From CAWAYR01 sp050250955 (GTDB lineage: Bacteria > Acidobacteriota > Vicinamibacteria > Vicinamibacterales > UBA2999), in NCBI GenBank assembly GCA_050250955.1, contig JBFWNR010000001.1:744001-808000 (forward strand): a stretch of 64,000 nt of DNA, given 5' to 3'. The translations under genes and the position numbers were made by a program. Below the pieces are notes generated by a model. It was not told where the DNA came from. It saw nothing but the letters and a program-made list of their open reading frames with translations, and made no database searches. The stretch's first letter is position 1. Each line of letters opens with the position of its first letter. Positions 8,709-17,143 of this stretch are shown one piece after another.

Positions 8709-10394
8709 TCAGGGAGCGGCGTCGAGCCCGTAGTCGGCCGTGGCGGCGAACTCGGCGCCGAACCCGGCGTCGGTGGTGAGCCGCACGATCTTGAACTGGC
8801 CGTCCTCGCGGCCCCTGGCCACCTCGCGCATCCGGTAGCGTTCGAACTCCCCGGCGGCGATCGCCCGCAGCACCGGCGGGCGCAGCCGGTAGGAGTCGCG
8901 CTTGCCGGCGTATTCGACATTCAGGTCGCGCAGGGCGTCCTCCACCCGCCGCAGGCGGGCCGACGCCTCGGCCGGCGTCGGCGGCACGGCGAACTCGACG
9001 AGGAAGGCATAGCGCGGCGTGCCGTCCACCATCTCGCCGAGCGCGGCGATGAACTCGAACGGCGCGCCGTAGCCGGCCAGTCCGCGCGCCACGGCGGCGA
9101 GGACCTGGGATTCGTAGAGCTTCTCGCCGGTGAACGAGGTGACGCCCTTGCCCTTCTGCACGAAGCGGATCGACGGCGTGCGGTGATGGAAGCCCTCGAC
9201 GGCGACGATGTCGTGCATCGTGTAGCGGTAGAGGCCGGCGTCGGTGGTGACGTAGACGTAGTACTGACGACCGGCGTCCAGGTCGGCGACGGTCAGCAGG
9301 TCGGCCGGCCCGGGCGGGTCGGCGGCGTCGGCGGGATGGAACTCGTAGAAGTTGGTGCCGACCGCCAGCGGGCCCGCCGGCCCGTCGTCGGAGAGCGGGA
9401 CCGAGCCGCGCACCTCGCTGGCGTAGTAGCCGACGTCGCGCACCGCGACGTCCTCGCGGAAGTACTCGGGGAAGCGGGCCACGTAGGCGCCGACGTTGCC
9501 GCCCTTCCAGGTGCCGATGGCGGCCAGGTCGGGCCACACCTCGGCCGGTGCCAGCCGGCCGCCGCGGGCAGCGGCCGCCCGCTCGAGGAAGCGCGCCCGG
9601 GCGGGATCGGGGGCGAGACGAGCTTCGATCTCGGCGCGGATGTCCGGCTCGACGTCGGCCGCCGCGCTCAGCGTGCCGTCGCGCACGTCGCGGATGATCG
9701 CCTCGGTGTGGCGGCCGAGCCGATCGGCCAGCAGCAGCACCGTGCTGGGATTGACGGTGAAGAGCAACGTGATCGAGGTGGCGGCGCCGAGCCGCAGCAG
9801 CGTGTAGTACTTCGCGTCGTAGTCGGCGATCTCGAACACCGCGTAGGGCACCGCGTACAGGGACTGCAGGGCCGCCGGGGCGGCCCGGTAGCCGTGACCC
9901 GACTCGGCGCCGTAGGGGATGCCGGCCGGCGAGCGGCCTTCGACTTCGGGACTGACCAGGGTCAGGATCCGGCCCGAGAAACTGCCGGGATGATCGCGGT
10001 GCAGCGCCGACAGCCACACCCGCATCAGCTGCGCCTTGGTGCGGCGGCTGGTCGCGGTGACCGGGATGTACTTCGGGGCGCCGGTCGTCCCGCTGGTGGT
10101 GGCAAACAGCACCGGATCGTCCGTCGTCAGCTGACCCCGGGCGCCGTGCAGCGCCGCGTCGATGTACGGCTTCAGGTCGTCGTAGGCGTTGATCGGCACG
10201 CGGTCACGAAACGCCGCGTACGAGTCGATCCGCTCGAAGCCGTGGGCGGTGCCGTAGACCGACGCCGCGTTGGCGCGCAGGATGCCGGTGAGCACCCGGT
10301 GCTGGGCCTCGACCGGCCGCTCGCAGCAGCGGCGGAAGCCGTGGAGCGCCCGGCCGCCCAGGGCGTGGAAGTAGGCCCGCACCAGCAGCGACAT
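8709..10394 (-). CDS. GH3-family acyl-adenylate amido synthetase
   Basis: A 561-residue member of the GH3 family, named after plant auxin-conjugating enzymes, which adenylate a carboxylate and join it to an amino acid. The ATP-grasping motif of the ANL superfamily is at residues 99-111 (TTSGTTGAPKYIP). Further family segments are FTVNPSTVLLLADRLGRH, YYASEVRGSVPL and the YRYTMHDIVAVEGF stretch. The first residues (SLLVRAYFHALGG) are not a signal peptide, so it acts in the cytoplasm. It starts 10 bp downstream of the enolase-superfamily gene, so the two are almost certainly co-transcribed. The acyl substrate and amine partner in bacteria are largely unknown. Confidence 0.9.
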   Translation of the reverse strand: MSLLVRAYFHALGGRALHGFRRCCERPVEAQHRVLTGILRANAASVYGTAHGFERIDSYAAFRDRVPINAYDDLKPYIDAALHGARGQLTTDDPVLFATTSGTTGAPKYIPVTATSRRTKAQLMRVWLSALHRDHPGSFSGRILTLVSPEVEGRSPAGIPYGAESGHGYRAAPAALQSLYAVPYAVFEIADYDAKYYTLLRLGAATSITLLFTVNPSTVLLLADRLGRHTEAIIRDVRDGTLSAAADVEPDIRAEIEARLAPDPARARFLERAAAARGGRLAPAEVWPDLAAIGTWKGGNVGAYVARFPEYFREDVAVRDVGYYASEVRGSVPLSDDGPAGPLAVGTNFYEFHPADAADPPGPADLLTVADLDAGRQYYVYVTTDAGLYRYTMHDIVAVEGFHHRTPSIRFVQKGKGVTSFTGEKLYESQVLAAVARGLAGYGAPFEFIAALGEMVDGTPRYAFLVEFAVPPTPAEASARLRRVEDALRDLNVEYAGKRDSYRLRPPVLRAIAAGEFERYRMREVARGREDGQFKIVRLTTDAGFGAEFAATADYGLDAAP

Positions 10395-10404
10395 GGCGTC
10401 CGGC

Positions 10405-11574
10405 TCACCCGAGGGACGACACCGGCACGGTCGCGGTCCGCACCGCGGCCCGACGAAGCACCGCGTCGGCCATCACCACGCCAAGGCCGGGAGCGGTCGG
10501 CAGTGGCGGCGGCTGCCCGCCGTAGCCGAACTGCAGCACCGGGGTGGCCGGGTCGCGCTCGAGCAGGTGCAGGCCGAAACAGCCTTCGGCGTAGCGCACC
10601 CGCTGAACCGCGGTGACGAGCAGCAGCTGCGCCGCCGACGACAGCGACGACTCGCCCACCTGGCAGCCGACCTGGAGGAGCAGCCCGGCATCGAGCGCCT
10701 GGCAGCAGCGGCGGTAGGCCGCCACCAGCCCGCCGCACTTGGAGATGCGGACGTTGACCGCCGAACAGGCCCGCTCGGCGACGAGCCGCTCGAGCGAGGC
10801 ACGATCGTGCAGGCTCTCGTCGGCCATCACGGTGACGCCGGGCTCGCGCTCGAGGCGCGCCATCGTCGCCAGGTCGGCGGCGGCGACCGGCTGCTCGACG
10901 ACGTGGATGCCGTGCGCGGCCAGCCACCGCACGGCGACGAGCGCCTGCGCCCCGCTCCAGGCCATGTTGGCGTCCACGCGCACGTCGGCGAGCCGGCCGA
11001 CCAGCGGCCATCCCGATCGCACCTCGTCCACGAAGCCGTCGCGCTCCAGCTTCAGCTTCACCTGCCGGAATCCGAGCAGGCGGTACTTCAGCAGGCGGCG
11101 CCACAGCGCCCGCCCGGTCCGCGACGACTGCACGGCGCTGTAGCGGAGGCCGGGCGGCAGACGGCACTCGGCGTTCAGGCGCACCGGCACGCCGGTGGCC
11201 TTGCCGACCGCATCGAGCAGCGCCAGGTCGACCGCCGCCCACGCCGCCGACTGCGGCACCTCGTCGGCCACCCACGCTGGAGGCGCCTTGCCGTCGCAGC
11301 CGTCGAGAAACGCCACGACCTCGGCCAGCGACGCGAACTGGCGGTCGACCAGGCGGGGCAGGATGCGGCCGGTGAGCAGATCGACGACGCTGGCGACGGT
11401 CTCGCCGGTGACGTAGGCGCGCGGCAGGCACTCGCCGAACCCCACCACGCCGGTCTCGGTCTCGGCGCGCAGGAAGACGCTGCCGGACACCGACCGGCTG
11501 GCTGCGGCGTGGGTGAACGCCAGGCGGAACGGCAGGTCCACGGCCAGGACGTCGAAGCGGACGATGCGGGGCAT
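10405..11574 (-). CDS. Enolase-superfamily epimerase/cycloisomerase, dipeptide-epimerase-like
   Basis: A 389-residue protein starting at the ATG at 11574 (MPRIVRFDVLAVDLPFRLAF). An upstream in-frame extension is ignored because homologues begin here. It has the muconate-lactonizing subgroup signature: Lys173-x-Lys175 (VKLKLERD), Asp201 (VDANMAW), Glu227 (VVEQPV), Asp252 (MADESL) and Lys279 (RISKCGG), with two lysines placed on opposite faces of the barrel as in 1,1-proton-transfer epimerases and in OSB synthase or MLE enzymes. Dipeptide epimerase is one option; the family is too promiscuous to fix the substrate. It is the middle gene of lipoprotein, enolase and GH3 synthetase, with gaps of 22 and 10 bp. 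Confidence 0.84.
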   Translation of the reverse strand: MPRIVRFDVLAVDLPFRLAFTHAAASRSVSGSVFLRAETETGVVGFGECLPRAYVTGETVASVVDLLTGRILPRLVDRQFASLAEVVAFLDGCDGKAPPAWVADEVPQSAAWAAVDLALLDAVGKATGVPVRLNAECRLPPGLRYSAVQSSRTGRALWRRLLKYRLLGFRQVKLKLERDGFVDEVRSGWPLVGRLADVRVDANMAWSGAQALVAVRWLAAHGIHVVEQPVAAADLATMARLEREPGVTVMADESLHDRASLERLVAERACSAVNVRISKCGGLVAAYRRCCQALDAGLLLQVGCQVGESSLSSAAQLLLVTAVQRVRYAEGCFGLHLLERDPATPVLQFGYGGQPPPLPTAPGLGVVMADAVLRRAAVRTATVPVSSLG

Positions 11575-11596
11575 GCGGACGCGCGGTCGGGCCCGG

Positions 11597-12205
11597 CTAC
11601 CACCCCGGCATCTTCGCGGCGTCGAGGCCGCCGACCTCGAACACCGCCGTGCGCGTGCCGCCGGCCGCGACCGGGAACACGACCGACAGCCGCGCCGCAC
11701 CGCCGGTCAGCTGCCACAGCGCCGCCGCGTCCTCGATGAACATGGCAATCGCCTCGTCGGTCGGCGGACGCCGCGCCGCCATCGGCCGCGGCGGCGCGTC
11801 GTCGGCGCTCACCGTCACCGTGCAGCGCGGCCGGCAGGCGAAGTCGCCGCCCTGCAGCACGAGGTAGCTGCTCCGCCCCCATCTCTCGTGGTCGCGAAAC
11901 ACCAGCTGCACCGGCCGGGGGCCCTGACCATCGGCGTCCACGCCGTCGGCGGAGAGGATGGCGGCGGTCAGCTGGGCGCCGCCGCCGACGGTGGCTTCCT
12001 GATAGCGCCACGACGCGGCGAGCCGCTCGGCGTCGAGTCGCGCCCGTGTCGCCTCGCGGGTGCGGGCATCGGCGGCTTCCTGGTCGCGGCGGGCGGCGGC
12101 GGCCCGATCGGCCAGCGACGGCCCGCGGTCGCCACACCCGGCCGCCAGCGCCGCCGACATGGCGAGCGCGACGGTCAGGCCGGCCGCCGGGGGCGACATC
12201 GTCAT
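11597..12205 (-). CDS. Predicted lipoprotein of unknown function
   Basis: A 202-residue protein from the ATG at 12205. The N-terminus MTMSPPAAGLTVALAMSAALAAGC contains a lipobox (LAAGC), so it is probably lipidated on that Cys. A charged, helix-prone stretch follows (ADRAAAARRDQEAADARTRE, about residues 35-60), then a globular part with a C-x3-C pair (FACRPRCTV). The C-terminus ends KMPGW. I do not recognise a family. It is the first gene of a probable three-gene transcript with the enolase-superfamily and GH3 genes, 22 bp upstream of the former. Confidence 0.75.
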   Translation of the reverse strand: MTMSPPAAGLTVALAMSAALAAGCGDRGPSLADRAAAARRDQEAADARTREATRARLDAERLAASWRYQEATVGGGAQLTAAILSADGVDADGQGPRPVQLVFRDHERWGRSSYLVLQGGDFACRPRCTVTVSADDAPPRPMAARRPPTDEAIAMFIEDAAALWQLTGGAARLSVVFPVAAGGTRTAVFEVGGLDAAKMPGW

Positions 12206-12331
12206 GCGCCTATCGTAGGCCACGACCCGTCGGGACGGAGCGGCCGCCCGAGCCGGGTCGCGAGCGCCGCGGGCGGGCCGTCCCGCAGACAATCAGCGGG
12301 CCCGGACTCGGTCGTCCGGAAGGAGCCTGCG

Positions 12332-12808
12332 ATGCTCGTCCGGTCCGTAGGTGTGACGGCGATGGTCGCCGCGCTCACGTTGCTGTCGATCACGCCGGGC
12401 GTCGCGGCGGAACAGAACCCGCCGCCGCGGCTGGCCGTGTGCACCCTCCTCCCCAAGGAGGAGGTCAAGCGGCATCTGCCCTGGGAAGCGATGTTCGACC
12501 TGATGCCGCTGGAGGAGGAGCCGATCGGCCAGGCGGGGTCGAGTTGCAGCTTCCCCACCGTGCACGTGCAGGTCCTGCCCTACACGCCCGGCTTCTTCGC
12601 GACCTTCCGCACGGCGGGCGCCCAGGAGGCCGTCGCCGGGGTCGGCGACGAGGCCTGGTTCCGCAACAACCGCGACCGCTACGCCGAACTGGTGGTCAAA
12701 GTCGGGCCGCGCATCCTGACCCTGCAGGCCGACGCCGACGGCGGCATCGCCGCCGCCAGGCGCCCGCTGATCGAACTGGCCAAGGCCTACGTGGCCAGGC
12801 TGCGCTGA
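12332..12808 (+). CDS. Small secreted protein of unknown function
   Basis: A 158-residue protein. The ATG at 12332 has an AGGAG box 7 bases upstream, which decides this start over a much longer open frame. A signal peptide spans about residues 1-26 (ends GVAA). The mature part has two cysteines (AVCTLLPKEEVKRHLPW and GSSCSF) that could form a disulfide, and a GVGDEAWFRNN motif like that of secreted lipoproteins in which a VGD.A turn precedes an aromatic residue. No catalytic motif is visible. It is divergent from the lipoprotein gene (126 bp gap) and converges on the metallo-beta-lactamase gene. Confidence 0.75.
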   Translation: MLVRSVGVTAMVAALTLLSITPGVAAEQNPPPRLAVCTLLPKEEVKRHLPWEAMFDLMPLEEEPIGQAGSSCSFPTVHVQVLPYTPGFFATFRTAGAQEAVAGVGDEAWFRNNRDRYAELVVKVGPRILTLQADADGGIAAARRPLIELAKAYVARLR

Positions 12809-12849
12809 GCCGCGTCTCCGTTCGGGCGGGCCGGCAGCCCCGCGGCGGA

Positions 12850-13761
12850 TCAGCCCATCTTCGCCAGCTCGTCGTAGGCGATGGTGAGCGCCAGACCGAG
12901 GCGCGGCTTCTGGCCGCCGAAGTGCTCGAACTTGGGCAGCACCTCGACCTTGGCCAGGTCCTCCTTGGCCTTGCCCTGCGTGCGGGCCGCTCGCGCCATC
13001 TCGACGACCGCCGTGAAGTAGTCGCGCTGGTAGAGCAGGTCGGAGCGGGTGCCGATGAACGGATGGCCGGCCTCGGCGTGGCCGAAGACGTAGAGCGCGT
13101 CGGCGGGGAACGCCGCCGCCATCTTCTCGAGCACCAGCATCCAGCCGTGCACCGAGGCCCCGGCCGGCGCGTCGACGTTCGGATAGCCGCGGTTGTTGAG
13201 CAGGTCGCCGAGGTGGACGATGTTGGCCTGCTCGAAGTGGATCGAGACGTCGCCGCCGGTGTGGGCCGGGCCCCAGTGGCGGGCGCGCACGGTCTCGTCA
13301 CCGATGGTCTGGCTCCACGTCTCGGCGAACGTGACGTCGGGCAGCGTCGTCGCCGCCTTCATCCGCTCCGCCTGCGCCTTCTGGTTCTCGGCCGAGCGGA
13401 CGTGGGCGACGATCCGCGTGGCCGCCGGGCGCAGGACGCCGTTGCCGCCGGTGTGATCGGGGTGGTGATGACTGTTGACGAGCACGTCGATCTGGCGCGG
13501 GCTGCGTTCCTTCAGCCCGGCCAGCAGATTGGGCGCGGTGTCGGCGAACTGGCTGTCGACCACCAGCAGGCCGTCGGGCGTCACCAGCCAGCCGATCGTC
13601 CCGCCGCGCTGGTTGAAGATGCCGACGTTGCGGCGCAGCGGCGTGAACACCGCCGGCGCCGGCGGCGGGGCGGCCGGTTGCGCGGCCGCGGCCGCCGGCA
13701 GCGCGCCGACGACGGCGGCCAGCGTCGACGCCTTGACGAACTCACGACGATTCACACCCAT
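12850..13761 (-). CDS. Tat-exported metallo-beta-lactamase-fold hydrolase
   Basis: A 303-residue protein. The N-terminus MGVNRREFVKASTLAAVVGA is a twin-arginine signal (NRREFVK), so it is exported folded, probably with metal already bound. The zinc motif is His98-x-His100-x-Asp102-His103 (SHHHPDHTGG), with a further His in WGPAHTGGDVSIHF and Asp in HLGDLL. The fold suits hydrolysis of an ester, lactone or lactam; the organisation resembles quorum-quenching or beta-lactamase-like enzymes but no substrate can be assigned. It is the last of three same-strand genes for exported hydrolases, 89 bp after the PF20091 hydrolase. Confidence 0.9.
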   Translation of the reverse strand: MGVNRREFVKASTLAAVVGALPAAAAAQPAAPPPAPAVFTPLRRNVGIFNQRGGTIGWLVTPDGLLVVDSQFADTAPNLLAGLKERSPRQIDVLVNSHHHPDHTGGNGVLRPAATRIVAHVRSAENQKAQAERMKAATTLPDVTFAETWSQTIGDETVRARHWGPAHTGGDVSIHFEQANIVHLGDLLNNRGYPNVDAPAGASVHGWMLVLEKMAAAFPADALYVFGHAEAGHPFIGTRSDLLYQRDYFTAVVEMARAARTQGKAKEDLAKVEVLPKFEHFGGQKPRLGLALTIAYDELAKMG

Positions 13762-13850
13762 GCCGTCCCCCGTTCCGGCGCCAGCACCGGGTGGCGCGCC
13801 GTCGCGGATTATACGGCGGGCGACGCGGCGAACGCCGCGGGCTGGCGCCC

Positions 13851-15848
13851 CTACTTCGCGGCCGTCGCCGTCCCCGCCATGCGCCAGTCCCAGTGGCGCG
13901 CCGCGGCGTCGCGGATGGCCACCAGGTCGCGCTCGAGGACGTAGCGCTCGCGGGCCAGCGCGGCGGCGACGGCATCGATCTTCGCCAGGTAGTCGGCGCG
14001 GCCGGCGTAGCGCTCTTCCATCGACCGGCGCGGGTCGCCGCGCTGCTCCCGCTCCGCCCGGGTCGTCGCAAACGGGATGTAGCCGCCGGCGTTGACCATC
14101 AGCGTGTGCGGTGCGCCGAGCCGCGGACTGCGGAACAGCCAGCCGGTCATGGTCCCGAGCGGCACGGCCTGCTCGGGCAGCCGGATGCCGCCGATCTCGT
14201 TGCCATCGGCGTCGACCTGCGAGAGCAGGAACGGCATCGGCGACACCTCGGTGTCGACGTCCCAGCGGTAGCCGCCCGGCACCTGGGTCGGCCACTGGAT
14301 GCCGGGCACGTCGGGGAACCTCAGCTCGTGGTGCGCCACCATCGTCTTGTCGGCGAGGCGCGGGTGGCGGCTGGGCGGCGGCTCGACGCCGAGACGCGTC
14401 CAGGCGTCGAGCGCCTCCATCAGCGCCCGTTCGGTCCAGCCGTAGTCGAGCGGGTTGGCGGGCACCTGGCCGCCGGTGTCGCGGGCCGGCACCCGGCCGG
14501 CGCCGTGCTGCGACCCGGCCACGTAGTAGACGCGCACGTTCGGCGCGTCGGGGAGGTCGGTGGTGCCGTCGATCGAGGCATGACGGAGGGCGCCGAGCCG
14601 GCCCTTGTCCCAGTACTCGGAGCCGGTGTCGAAGGTGAAGATCTTCGGCTCGAGCCCGGCGGGAATCTTCGCCCCGAGCCCGTCGCGCCGCCCGGTCACC
14701 GGGTCCACCGTCGTCTGGTACTGGAACGGAAACCGGGTCTCGGTGAAGACGCCGAGCGAGTTCACCAGCGCGAAGCGCTCGTTGAAGCGGCCGATGCTGG
14801 CACCGCCGGTCTTGATGAACGCGGCGTCCACCACCTTGCGGCCCTGTTCGTCGATGGTGAAGCCCTCGTAGATCAGCTGGCGCAGGGTGCGGCCGGTCTG
14901 CGAGACGCCGTACAGATAGGCGAGGCGTCCCGACGCGAGGAAGCCGGCCTGGTACTTCATCGCCGACGCCGTGTCGCGCACCGCGGCCAGGCCGACGCCG
15001 GCCACCGGCGGGTTCTGCGACTGGTAGGCCAGCTCGTAGGTCACGCCGGGCTGGAAGCCGCCGTCGAGCGTCAGGTGCTCGGGGTCGGCGACGAAGCGGC
15101 CGTCGACGTCGCGGCCGAACCGCCAGCGGTCTCGGGGAACGAGCCGCCGCGCCGCGAACATGCCTTCGCGCGCCGTCAGGCGGTACTCGGGATCGTCGAG
15201 GTCGATCGGCAGGTAGCCCTTCGTGGTGTTGCCGCCGGTCCAGGGGAACGACGCCATGACGCGATCGGGCACGAACCACTCGCGCAGCCAGCCGCGCACC
15301 GGCCGGCCGTTCTCGGTCGGCACCGGCGCCTGCACGCCGATGAGCTCGTCGGGGACGTCGAACTGCCAGCCGACGGCGACCAGCGTGTAGCCGGCGGCCA
15401 GCAGCGACCCGTCGCCGAAGTGCGCCGGCTCGGTCGGGTCGTCGGCGGCGGCGGCGTGGCTGAACGTGCTGAGCAGGCGGAAGCGGCCGCGGTTGACGAC
15501 GTCGAAGAACACCACGCCGTTGCCACGGGCCGGGTCCTTGGGCCTGAGGACGAAGAGGTCGGCCGTGAAGTGGACGCGGCCGTCCGCCCCACGTGGGGCG
15601 AGCGACAGGTCGGCGATGCCGCGGTTGCGCGGATGGGCCGGGTCGAGGGCGAAGTGTGCCGTCCCCCACACCTTCTCATAGGCGCCGACCGTCCCGAATG
15701 CCTGGCCGCCGAGCACGTCGCTGCGGCTGCGGACGTCGACGCGGACGAGCTCGGCGGCGAGCGGCTGCGGCGCCAGGGTCAGCACCGCCGCCGCCAGCAC
15801 CCGCACCGCGAGGCCGGACGCCACGCGGCGCGGGCGGGTGGTCGTCAC
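13851..15848 (-). CDS. Secreted PF20091-type alpha/beta hydrolase
   Basis: A 665-residue protein starting at a GTG at 15848. The N-terminal hydrophobic stretch (SGLAVRVLAAAVLTLAPQPLAA) is a signal peptide. The body matches the acidobacterial/proteobacterial alpha/beta hydrolase domain family (PF20091): GTVGAYEKVWGTAHFALDP near the start and a nucleophile elbow YGVSQTGR with Ser316. The family is known from secreted esterase-like proteins of poorly defined substrate. It starts 9 bp after the FAH-fold gene, so the two are one transcript. A shared role in breaking down a small ester- or ketone-containing compound outside the cytoplasm is inferred from context only. Confidence 0.86.
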   Translation of the reverse strand: MTTTRPRRVASGLAVRVLAAAVLTLAPQPLAAELVRVDVRSRSDVLGGQAFGTVGAYEKVWGTAHFALDPAHPRNRGIADLSLAPRGADGRVHFTADLFVLRPKDPARGNGVVFFDVVNRGRFRLLSTFSHAAAADDPTEPAHFGDGSLLAAGYTLVAVGWQFDVPDELIGVQAPVPTENGRPVRGWLREWFVPDRVMASFPWTGGNTTKGYLPIDLDDPEYRLTAREGMFAARRLVPRDRWRFGRDVDGRFVADPEHLTLDGGFQPGVTYELAYQSQNPPVAGVGLAAVRDTASAMKYQAGFLASGRLAYLYGVSQTGRTLRQLIYEGFTIDEQGRKVVDAAFIKTGGASIGRFNERFALVNSLGVFTETRFPFQYQTTVDPVTGRRDGLGAKIPAGLEPKIFTFDTGSEYWDKGRLGALRHASIDGTTDLPDAPNVRVYYVAGSQHGAGRVPARDTGGQVPANPLDYGWTERALMEALDAWTRLGVEPPPSRHPRLADKTMVAHHELRFPDVPGIQWPTQVPGGYRWDVDTEVSPMPFLLSQVDADGNEIGGIRLPEQAVPLGTMTGWLFRSPRLGAPHTLMVNAGGYIPFATTRAEREQRGDPRRSMEERYAGRADYLAKIDAVAAALARERYVLERDLVAIRDAAARHWDWRMAGTATAAK

Positions 15849-15857
15849 GGCGCCGGC

Positions 15858-17021
15858 CTACTGCGGCGGCGGCGGCGGGCTGCCGGCCGGCCGGTAGGTG
15901 CCGACCGCGGGCAGCTGCGAGCCGGTGAGGTCGGTGGGCAGCGGCTTGCCGGCCACCACCGGGTGGCGCAGGGTGCCGATGCCCTCGATGGTCGCCTCGA
16001 TGGTCTCGCCGGGCTTCAGATAGCCCTCGCGGGTGCCGCGCTTGAACGCGCCCGACGAGGTGCCGCCGGTGGTGCCGCTGTTGATCACGTCACCCGGGTA
16101 GAGCGTGATGATCGACGACCCGTACTCGATCAGCTCCCAGATGTTGTGGATCATGTCGCCGGCCTTGGCCTCCTGCACCTTCACGCCGTCGATCGACAGC
16201 TGCTGGTGCAGGCGCTTCATCGGGTCGCCGTAGAACTCCTTGGGGACGATCCACGGCCCCATCGGCGCGAACGTCTCGTGGCCCTTGCCGACGAACCAGT
16301 CCGACGAGCGGGTGCCGGGCCGGCCGCCGCGGTCCGACATGTCGATGGTCACGGTGTAGCCGAACACGTAGTCCTGGGCGCGGTTGGCCGAGACGTAGCG
16401 CGCCGGCTTGCCGATCACGGTCCCGAACTCGATCTCCCAGTCGATGCGGTCGCGGCCGGGCGGGATGACGATCTCGTGGCCGTTGCCGATGACCGCGCCC
16501 TCGCTGGGCTTCAGGAACAGGTAGGGCACGCCGCGGTTGGCGCGGATCTTCTTGTCGTTCTCGGCCTGCTGCTGCGGCGTGCAGCCTTCGCAGGTGTGGG
16601 TATAGAAGTTGCCGGCGGCGTTCAGGATCTTCCCCGGATAACGGATCGGCGCCAGCGTGCGCACCGCGTTCACCTGGTGGACGAAGCCGGGGCGCTGGCC
16701 GTCGAGCTGCCTGGTCGCCACCAGGTGGTTGACGATCTCGTAGATCCGGTTCTTCAGCCCGTATTCGTAGAGGCCGATGAGCTGCCGCATGTCCTCGGGC
16801 ATCGCCATCCGCGCCACGCCGGGCTCGAGCTGCAGATTGTGGTTGGCGGCGTCGAGTTCGACGACCAGCTGCTGGCGCAGCACGAGGCCGATGCCTTCGC
16901 GGCCGTCGAAGGCGAAGGTGCCGACCGCGAACGGTTCGGCGCTCGACGTCGCCTGGGCGGCGGCGGCCGACGGCAGCACCGCCAGACTGGACACGATCAC
17001 GGCAGTCAGGAGCGTTCGCAT
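15858..17021 (-). CDS. Exported fumarylacetoacetate hydrolase (FAH)-family protein
   Basis: A 387-residue protein beginning MRTLLTAVIVSSLAVLPSAAAAQ, a clear Sec signal peptide. The C-terminal two thirds is an FAH fold: NFYTH segment with His142, acidic metal ligands Glu196 and Glu198 (DWEIEFGTVIG) and Asp227 (YTVTIDMSD), then the GDVINSGTTGGTS turn. FAH-family enzymes cleave or hydrate carbon-carbon bonds of beta-keto acids and are normally cytoplasmic, so the signal peptide is unusual. A Cys pair at 144 and 147 (HTCEGC) sits next to the active-site His and could be a disulfide after export. It is the first gene of a group with a PF20091 hydrolase (9 bp downstream) and a Tat-exported metallo-hydrolase. 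Confidence 0.87.
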   Translation of the reverse strand: MRTLLTAVIVSSLAVLPSAAAAQATSSAEPFAVGTFAFDGREGIGLVLRQQLVVELDAANHNLQLEPGVARMAMPEDMRQLIGLYEYGLKNRIYEIVNHLVATRQLDGQRPGFVHQVNAVRTLAPIRYPGKILNAAGNFYTHTCEGCTPQQQAENDKKIRANRGVPYLFLKPSEGAVIGNGHEIVIPPGRDRIDWEIEFGTVIGKPARYVSANRAQDYVFGYTVTIDMSDRGGRPGTRSSDWFVGKGHETFAPMGPWIVPKEFYGDPMKRLHQQLSIDGVKVQEAKAGDMIHNIWELIEYGSSIITLYPGDVINSGTTGGTSSGAFKRGTREGYLKPGETIEATIEGIGTLRHPVVAGKPLPTDLTGSQLPAVGTYRPAGSPPPPPQ

Positions 17022-17143
17022 GAGTCCCCCCTGCGCCCCGCCGCCTCGACCGGGGACGGCGCGCCTCTGGGCGGACAATAGCCGCCGCGGCCGGCGAGGT
17101 GTCAAGCAAGAAGATGTCTACGGTTTGTCGCCGGAATGTCGGC

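Noticed and set aside
12850..15669. A 939-codon frame joining the metallo-beta-lactamase gene to upstream DNA, as if a fusion protein.
   Set aside because: The upstream part is the wrong frame of the PF20091 hydrolase gene; the real start is the ATG at 13761 before a Tat signal.
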